Shown here in pieces: positions 4,961 through 9,764 of a stretch of DNA of 9,764 bases (its first letter is position 1; every line of letters begins with the position of its first letter). Under the pieces are notes generated by a model. It was given only the letters and a program-made list of their open reading frames with translations. It did not search any database and was not told where the DNA came from. Source of the stretch: an uncultured Alphaproteobacteria bacterium. GTDB taxonomy: Bacteria > Pseudomonadota > Alphaproteobacteria > CAAHEQ01 > UBA3637. Location of the stretch: positions 1 to 9,764 of the forward strand of contig CANREI010000045.1 in assembly GCA_947629595.1 (NCBI GenBank), in the 5' to 3' direction. Both the position numbers and the translations under genes were made by a program.

Positions 4961-4992
4961 AAAAAGGCGCCTGATAACCATCACCAGACGCC
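4961..4992 (-). terminator. Intrinsic terminator of the ankyrin-Sel1 operon
   Basis: On the minus strand GGCGTCTG and CAGGCGCC pair over eight positions (one G-U) around an 11-nt loop and are followed by TTTTT. It begins about 25 nt after the Sel1 gene stop at 5017, the expected place for the operon terminator. Confidence 0.85.
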
Positions 4993-5016
4993 CCATAATA
5001 CAATATATAACCTGAT

Positions 5017-6417
5017 TTAATTTAACAAATTCATTAAATCATTCGCCGCGGTCGGTTTTTTTGCCTGTTCCTGATATTCTTTAATCAGCTGCTCCCCTTG
5101 CGTTCGCTCCTCGGGAGTTAAATCCGCATCAACCACTTCCAACGCGTTGCTGATTGTTAATTTAAGCGTATCCGCCGAATTTTGTTCGGCAATTTTTAAC
5201 CACGCATAACATTGACTCGGTCGCGCCGCATCAACACCGCGCCCCTCACAATAAGCTTTCGCCAACTGATATTGCGCATAAGCATCACCGCTTTCGGCCC
5301 CTTTGCGATACCACTCAACCGCGTCTTTATCGTTTTGGAAACGACTGCGCAACAAATCGCCGTAATAGGCATAAGCCTGCGTATCACCTTTACCGACCGC
5401 CGAATTGATTGCTTTTTCAATGGCCGCAAAATCTTTATCAATACCGGCTTTCACAATCATATCCGGTTGCACGCCGTATTTGCGCCCGTCAGTCAACAAC
5501 ACTTCCCCTTGCGCCAACATGGCCTGAACCGATTCTGCATCGTTAAAACCGGGAATAACAGGTGTTGGTATCAACAACAAATCCGAAGCCGGAACCGATT
5601 TTTCCGGCGGAATCGGACGCCACTCCCGCGCAGCCCGCTGCCGTGCCAACACAATATCTTTCTTCTTGATCTTCTTTTCAACTTCGTTGCGCATTTTTCG
5701 AGCTTCTTCCCCGATTTCATCAGAGTTAAAAGCGGCAATAATGCTATACCATGCATACGCATCGGGCAAGTTTTTCAATACCGGAACAGATACGCGCGCA
5801 TCGGCCAAATCTTTTTGCGCCACCACATATCCTTGACGCGCCGCCCGTGATAACCATTTTAAACCGTTTTCAAAATCCTGCGGAACACCGCGTCCTGCCA
5901 AATACAACCGACTGACCCGATATTGCGATTTCATATCGCCTTTCAACGCGCCCATTAAATAAAATCCGAACGCATTTTTATAATCTTGCGGCACACCCTG
6001 ACCTTTCTCATAAAATTCACCCAGCTGATACAAAGCGTTCGCTTGTCCGGCATAGGCCGCCCGCTTTAAATATTTTAAACCGTTTTCAAAATTTTGATCT
6101 TCCGAATCCGTCGCGTCTTTCAACAAAATTTCCGCCAACTCATAAGCCGCATCAATATTATAGGCACTTTCCGCTTTTTGATAATATTCAATGGCTTTTT
6201 GATCGTTCTTTTCAACACCTTCGCCGTTGGCATACATTTTTCCCAAATAATAGGCCGCCGTTGCATCGCCCTCATCGGCCAAATAGGAAAACTCGGCTAA
6301 CGCCTGATCATAGCGCTTAATGCCGTAAGCCGTTAAAGCTTCGCTCAATCCGGCCTGAGCCGCGGTTGAAAAAAACACTGTTCCCAACAAGACACTTAAT
6401 AATTTTGTTTTTGACAT
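5017..6417 (-). CDS. Exported Sel1-like tetratricopeptide repeat protein
   Basis: This 466-residue protein has a clear signal peptide: a KTK n-region, hydrophobic LLSVLLGTVFF, and probable cleavage after AQA at residue 22. Sel1-type helical repeats follow at about 52-84 (AAYYLGKMYANGEGV), 88-124, 127-158 (ALYQLGEFYEKGQGVPQDYKNA) and 163-196 (YRVSRLYLAGRGVPQDFENGLKWLSRAA). Two more lie after a low-similarity linker of about 140 residues, at 347-379 and 382-415 (QYQLAKAYCEGRGV). Sel1 repeats are protein-interaction scaffolds, often periplasmic in Gram-negatives and linked to host interaction or envelope assembly; the partner here is unknown. The ATG at 6417 is preceded by AAAGGGTAG. The ankyrin gene ends 11 bp upstream and this ribosome binding site overlaps its stop, so the two are almost certainly co-transcribed. 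Confidence 0.88.
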   Translation of the reverse strand: MSKTKLLSVLLGTVFFSTAAQAGLSEALTAYGIKRYDQALAEFSYLADEGDATAAYYLGKMYANGEGVEKNDQKAIEYYQKAESAYNIDAAYELAEILLKDATDSEDQNFENGLKYLKRAAYAGQANALYQLGEFYEKGQGVPQDYKNAFGFYLMGALKGDMKSQYRVSRLYLAGRGVPQDFENGLKWLSRAARQGYVVAQKDLADARVSVPVLKNLPDAYAWYSIIAAFNSDEIGEEARKMRNEVEKKIKKKDIVLARQRAAREWRPIPPEKSVPASDLLLIPTPVIPGFNDAESVQAMLAQGEVLLTDGRKYGVQPDMIVKAGIDKDFAAIEKAINSAVGKGDTQAYAYYGDLLRSRFQNDKDAVEWYRKGAESGDAYAQYQLAKAYCEGRGVDAARPSQCYAWLKIAEQNSADTLKLTISNALEVVDADLTPEERTQGEQLIKEYQEQAKKPTAANDLMNLLN

Positions 6418-6428
6418 TTTTCTACCCT

Positions 6429-7187
6429 TTACCTTTTTTTCCGTGCCGATTTTTTCCCGGCGGAAAGAATCGTTTTCGTTAAAGCTGCTTTTTTGCGGGC
6501 AGCCGCCGGACCCGATTTTTTGTCGGGTGTTTTGTTTTGAAGCGCTGCTTTACCCTTCTTTTGCCGCGTACCGCCGGTTTTAATGCTCGTTTTTGTTGTG
6601 ATTTTGCCATAAGGCGTATGCAGCGTGCGCGGCAATGTGTGATTTAAAAACTTCTCTTTCTCTTTCTGCGACAGCGTTTCAATTGACTTTAATAAATATT
6701 CGTAAATAAATTGAATGGCGGTATCGTTTTCGTTATTTTCCGAATCCAAAAAATTTTTAAACGAATGCATTAAAATGTTTTTTCTGTCTTTTTCGGGAAA
6801 GCTCATTAAAGTGGTTAACCCTTTTTGAATGGCATAAAAGGCCGCCGTATGCCCTTCTTTATCCACCAAAGAAAGTTCGGCACCGGCATCAACCAACAAG
6901 CGCGCCGTTTTCAGCTGATTGTTCAAAAAACAATGCATTAACGCCGTTTTGCCCTCTTTATCCTGCAAATCAATGTCGGCATGCGCCTGAATCAACTCTT
7001 CCGTAAATTCTTTCCACCCGTTTTTCGCACTGATCATCAAAGGCGTTTCTCCTTTTGAATTGCGAACATTGACATTGATGTTTTCCATTAACAACCGAAC
7101 CCCGACAATATCTTGTTGTTCCAACATTTCAAACAAATCCGGCGCCGCATTTTGCTTTGCGAATACCTTTTTTATTTTTTCAAACAT
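6429..7187 (-). CDS. Cytoplasmic ankyrin-repeat protein with lysine-rich tail
   Basis: The protein has 252 residues and no signal peptide. Ankyrin repeats are visible at about 46-75 (KGETPLMISAKNGWKEFTEELIQAHADIDL), 79-107 (GKTALMHCFLNNQLKTARLLVDAGAEL) and, incomplete, from 111 (EGHTAAFYAIQKG), with a partial N-terminal repeat near 17-45. Residues 130-190 are charged and helical. The last 60 residues are strongly basic (KKSGPAAARKK, GKKSARKKR) and resemble nucleic-acid-binding or disordered tails. Ankyrin arrays mediate protein binding; the partner is unknown. ATG at 7187 is preferred over an in-frame TTG at 7193 because the AGAGG site is 8 nt from the ATG but only about 2 nt from the TTG. 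It is the first gene of an operon with the Sel1 protein. A secreted effector role is possible but not shown. Confidence 0.82.
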   Translation of the reverse strand: MFEKIKKVFAKQNAAPDLFEMLEQQDIVGVRLLMENINVNVRNSKGETPLMISAKNGWKEFTEELIQAHADIDLQDKEGKTALMHCFLNNQLKTARLLVDAGAELSLVDKEGHTAAFYAIQKGLTTLMSFPEKDRKNILMHSFKNFLDSENNENDTAIQFIYEYLLKSIETLSQKEKEKFLNHTLPRTLHTPYGKITTKTSIKTGGTRQKKGKAALQNKTPDKKSGPAAARKKAALTKTILSAGKKSARKKR

Positions 7188-7247
7188 ACCCAAAACCTCT
7201 TTATTCCCTCAAAAACACTTTTTCAAACCAAATATCTTTTAACGTGT

Positions 7248-7276
7248 ATTATAATTCATTTTTTTTAAACAATCAA
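7248..7276 (-). promoter_or_regulatory. Promoter of the ankyrin-Sel1 operon
   Basis: On the minus strand a perfect -10 TATAAT (7248-7253) lies 17 bp from a TTGATT -35 box (7271-7276). The predicted start near 7241 leaves a leader of about 55 nt before the ATG at 7187, containing AGAGG. Confidence 0.7.
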
Positions 7277-7365
7277 ACAATAATCGACAAAGAAACAATT
7301 TTTTTTCATGCATCGATGAAAAAACAACATATTTTTGTTTCAAAATCAATATCATCTGCCGCGCC

Positions 7366-8256
7366 TTATCGCAAATATTTTTGCGGATTGACAACTTTTG
7401 TCTGATATCGAATTTCAAAGTGCAACTGCGGCGTTTTAACGTTGCCCGTTTTCCCCACCGTTGCGATTTTCTGTCCTTTTTTCACTTTCTGGTCTTTCTT
7501 CACCAAAATTGTTTCGTTGTGAGCATATGCCGTCATCCACCCGTTATCATGCCGAATCAATATTAAATTGCCGTATCCTTTCAGCTGACTGCCGGCATAA
7601 CCGACCGTGCCGCTTTCCGCCGCCGTAACGGCCGTTCCTTTGGCAGCAGCAATATTGATACCGTCGTTTTGCATGCCGTTTTGCATTTTTCCGAAAGAAG
7701 AAACAATTTTTCCTTTTACCGGCCACGCAAACTTTTTATTCGCTTGGGCTTTTGGTACGCTGACCGTTCGGCGCGGCGTTACAACCGTTGTTGTTTTAGA
7801 TGGGGTCGCTGATGTTGTTTTGGTTTTACTTTTCACGTTCGTTGATGCCGTTTTAACCGGTGTTTTTGCCGTATGATTGACCTTTAACACCTGCCCGACG
7901 CTGATGGTATAGGGTTCACTTAAATGATTCAGACGTGATAACGTGCTGACACTCATATTATATTTACGCGAAATGCCGTATAACGTTTCGCCTTTTTGAA
8001 CCGTATGCGTTTGCGCTTTGGGGATTCGCAGCTTTTGCCCCACAGCCAACGTATAAGGCGCCTTTAAATGATTTTCTTCAATTAAATCCCGCAACGGAAT
8101 ATTGTTTTTTTTCGCCAACGAATAAAGCGTATCGCCTTTATGAACATATAAATAGGTGCCGTCGGAATGATAACTCGGCGTTAAAGAAATACCGCCGCAA
8201 CCCGCCAAGAAAAAAAGCAGGACGCAAATAAAACTCAACCGTTTTATATAACTCAT
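7366..8256 (-). CDS. nlpD: NlpD-like LysM lipoprotein, murein hydrolase activator with degenerate M23 domain
   Basis: The 296-residue protein has a lipoprotein signal with lipobox LAGC (Cys20). Two LysM domains follow at about 37-79 (YVHKGDTLYSLAKKNNIPL) and 83-126 (HTVQKGETLYGISRKYNM). A Thr/Lys-rich linker spans 130-172, and an M23/LytM domain spans 178-296 (SSFGKMQNGMQNDGINIAAAKGT, GYGNLILIRHDNGWMTAYAHNE, PQLHFEIRY..VVNPQKYL). In active M23 enzymes the first motif is HxxxD and the last HxH. Here they read N197-xxx-N201 and QLH (277-279), so zinc binding is lost, as in E. coli NlpD and EnvC. Such proteins sit in the outer membrane facing the periplasm and activate amidases that split septal peptidoglycan during division. 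The gene lies alone between a terminator and the ankyrin operon promoter. No ribosome binding site precedes the ATG, which suggests a leaderless message. Confidence 0.87.
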   Translation of the reverse strand: MSYIKRLSFICVLLFFLAGCGGISLTPSYHSDGTYLYVHKGDTLYSLAKKNNIPLRDLIEENHLKAPYTLAVGQKLRIPKAQTHTVQKGETLYGISRKYNMSVSTLSRLNHLSEPYTISVGQVLKVNHTAKTPVKTASTNVKSKTKTTSATPSKTTTVVTPRRTVSVPKAQANKKFAWPVKGKIVSSFGKMQNGMQNDGINIAAAKGTAVTAAESGTVGYAGSQLKGYGNLILIRHDNGWMTAYAHNETILVKKDQKVKKGQKIATVGKTGNVKTPQLHFEIRYQTKVVNPQKYLR

Positions 8257-8262
8257 ATTTTT

Positions 8263-8291
8263 TTTATACAGACGTTCAAATAAAAATGCAA
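8263..8291 (-). promoter_or_regulatory. Promoter of the nlpD-like gene, predicting a leaderless mRNA
   Basis: On the minus strand TTGCAT (8286-8291) and TATAAA (8263-8268) are 17 bp apart, and only six bases separate the -10 box from the ATG at 8256. Transcription would therefore start at or within a base or two of the start codon, which agrees with the absence of a Shine-Dalgarno sequence there. Confidence 0.6.
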
Positions 8292-8322
8292 GTTTTTTTC
8301 ATCAGAACGGCAATTTTCCGTC

Positions 8323-8358
8323 AAAAAAGCGGAACCGAAACGATTCCGCCTTTTTTTT
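8323..8358. terminator. Strong intrinsic terminator after the FadL-like gene (bidirectional)
   Basis: GCGGAACCG (8329-8337) and CGATTCCGC (8341-8349) form a nine-pair stem (one G-U on the minus strand) with a three-base loop. Six A residues precede the stem and eight T residues follow it on the plus strand, so it has U tracts in both directions. It ends the minus-strand FadL-like gene, whose stop is at 8372. Confidence 0.85.
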
Positions 8359-8371
8359 AATCAAGAAACAC

Positions 8372-9670
8372 TTAAAATTTATATTGCACGCCCAAACTGA
8401 ACAAATCGGCATCGTTTGTGTATTTAATGCGATACGGCGCACTGCCTTTTGTTCCGCCCGAAGCTTCGCCGCCATGCATAAAAATGTGCATATAACCGGC
8501 ATCAATTTGCCATTGATCCATTTGCCAGCTGGCGCCGAAAGACGTTAAGACACGCCGTCCGTCCGGCACGCGCGGCGTTCTGTATTCGGGCGCCCGAATG
8601 GTTGTTTGGTCATAGCCCAAACCGGCGCGGATTGTCCAGGCCTGATTCAAGCGATAATCAACACCGCCGCCGAAATACCAGGTGTTTTTCCACTTTTCAT
8701 CGGTGGATGAAACAAGCGCCCCCGTTGACTTATTATAAATATCCAACGTTTTAAAGCGACTCCACCGCGTATATCTGGCCGTTCCCGAAAACGTAAAATC
8801 GGCAATATCGTAAGCCCCCGTGAATAAAACCGTTTCCGGTGTGGTCACTTTGGCTTTAATATCCGATTTGCCGTTATAAACACCGGTCGATAACGGCCCT
8901 TGCGGCGTTATTGTTGTTTGCGGCATTCCCGTAATTTTTAAGTCACCCGTTAACTCATGAGAAATTTTTGACCGATAAGATACGCCCAAGCGAACATCTT
9001 TGCGCGGCGTTACGGTAAAGCCCACCGTATAACCCGCGGCATAATCATCGCCTTCCATATTGCTTTTGGATGAATCAAAATACAAACCCGATTGTTCCAG
9101 TTTGCTCGTAAAATGCGCCTTAATATATTGAATGTTCATCGCGGCACCGACAGAAAACCAATCATTCACGGCATAAGACAAAGCGGGCGAAACATCAACG
9201 GCTTCCAGCTGACTTAATCCGGCTTGCGATTGGGCAAACCAATTATTCGGATAATCGGTTGCCAACCCGAACGGCACATAAACACCCAAACCCAACGTGG
9301 TTTTATCGTTCAGTTTTTGTTGCGCGAAAAGATGCGGCAAAACCCGTGTCGGGCGGGAATGTCCGCGCCCCGATCGCGTACCCGGCGTCGGTATACCGTT
9401 TTCGTTAACGGTGGCAGCCGTGTCCGTTTCACCTTTATAATCAAAATGCAAACTCACAACCGTTGCCCCGGCTTGCGCCCCGTTTGTTTGGTTATATTGC
9501 ATACCGGCCGGATTAAACGCCGATGCTGAAAAATCATCACCCGTCACGCCGAGACCGGCAAAAGAACGCCCCAAGCCCGTAACCGTATATTCCGATAACT
9601 GAAACCCTGCCCCCATGGCACGCGGTGCCAATAAACTTGCGATTGTAAAGCATAATAAGTATTTTTTCAT
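8372..9670 (-). CDS. FadL/OMPP1/TodX-family outer-membrane transport protein
   Basis: This 432-residue protein has a signal peptide ending near residue 20 (SLLAPRAMG), followed by AGFQLSEYTVTGLGRSFAG. That is the typical mature N-terminus of FadL proteins, the plug region that leads hydrophobic ligands into the barrel. The conserved NPAGM motif is at 53-57. The rest is a series of alternating amphipathic strands, and the protein ends in LGVQYKF, a beta-signal with terminal Phe used by the Bam complex. The length is normal for the family. FadL-type channels take up long-chain fatty acids or other hydrophobic compounds across the outer membrane; the substrate here cannot be read from sequence. 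The ATG at 9670 has AAAGGTGA about 5 nt upstream. The gene has its own promoter and terminator and so is probably monocistronic. Confidence 0.92.
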   Translation of the reverse strand: MKKYLLCFTIASLLAPRAMGAGFQLSEYTVTGLGRSFAGLGVTGDDFSASAFNPAGMQYNQTNGAQAGATVVSLHFDYKGETDTAATVNENGIPTPGTRSGRGHSRPTRVLPHLFAQQKLNDKTTLGLGVYVPFGLATDYPNNWFAQSQAGLSQLEAVDVSPALSYAVNDWFSVGAAMNIQYIKAHFTSKLEQSGLYFDSSKSNMEGDDYAAGYTVGFTVTPRKDVRLGVSYRSKISHELTGDLKITGMPQTTITPQGPLSTGVYNGKSDIKAKVTTPETVLFTGAYDIADFTFSGTARYTRWSRFKTLDIYNKSTGALVSSTDEKWKNTWYFGGGVDYRLNQAWTIRAGLGYDQTTIRAPEYRTPRVPDGRRVLTSFGASWQMDQWQIDAGYMHIFMHGGEASGGTKGSAPYRIKYTNDADLFSLGVQYKF

Positions 9671-9706
9671 CGTTCACCTTTCCTTGTTTTGTTGATGATG
9701 CCTACT

Positions 9707-9734
9707 CTTATATGCTTATTTTATTTTTTGGCAA
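9707..9734 (-). promoter_or_regulatory. Putative promoter of the FadL-like gene
   Basis: On the minus strand TTGCCA (9729-9734) is followed after 16 bp by TATAAG (9707-9712). The predicted leader is about 30 nt long and contains the AAAGGTGA ribosome binding site. Boxes are close to consensus, but the choice was made by eye. Confidence 0.5.
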
Positions 9735-9764
9735 GCCTTTTTAACAAAAACACGACAAAATGTC

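Noticed and set aside
5212..5850. A 212-codon open frame on the plus strand
   Set aside because: It is fully antisense to the well-supported Sel1 gene and has no recognisable domain; it reflects the codon bias of the opposite strand.
7292..7327. AT-rich palindrome (T run, CAT, GCATCG, ATG, A run) after the nlpD-like gene
   Set aside because: The stem is almost all A-T and lacks a separate U tract after it, so it is too weak to call a terminator.

Overview
The window looks like a chromosomal segment of an AT-rich, Gram-negative alphaproteobacterium, most likely one of the uncultured host-associated (gut) lineages. This is an inference from protein style: an alphaproteobacterial-type ParE tail, a ribbon-helix-helix protein of the RHH_4 kind, a FadL-type outer-membrane porin, an NlpD-like lipoprotein, and prepilins with the unusual N-terminal signature GRSMVEMLGVLAII. 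No tRNA, rRNA, CRISPR array or transposase gene was seen.

Left part (1-141): the last 46 codons of a type II topoisomerase B subunit (probably parE), convergent with the next gene. Accessory part (about 227-4940): two paralogous, divergently transcribed prepilin-like genes (227-1786 minus; 2494-3624 plus). They share an N-terminal platform of about 210 residues and carry unrelated C-terminal domains. The spacers around them are full of structure. There is a 156-bp MITE-like element with 20-bp perfect terminal inverted repeats that appears to supply the promoter of the minus-strand prepilin. There are two families of palindromic repeats. A promoter-plus-structured-RNA module is present twice in direct orientation (2212-2483 and 3935-4187). 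The first RNA copy is the 5' leader of the second prepilin gene and ends in an intrinsic terminator 16 nt before its start codon, which suggests attenuation or riboswitch-like control. The second copy stands alone before an AT-rich gap and a small RHH-type DNA-binding protein gene (4506-4787).

Right part (4961-9764): four minus-strand genes with envelope-related or scaffold functions. In transcription order they are a FadL/OMPP1-type outer-membrane channel with its own promoter and a strong terminator; an NlpD-like LysM lipoprotein with a catalytically degenerate M23 domain, probably read from a leaderless mRNA; and a two-gene operon of a cytoplasmic ankyrin-repeat protein and an exported Sel1-repeat protein, ending in a clear terminator at 4961-4992.

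The most unusual part is 1800-4190. It combines repeated structured RNA leaders with compensatory base changes, palindromic repeats and modular prepilins, and it looks like a regulated and possibly recombining surface-antigen or pilin-cassette locus.
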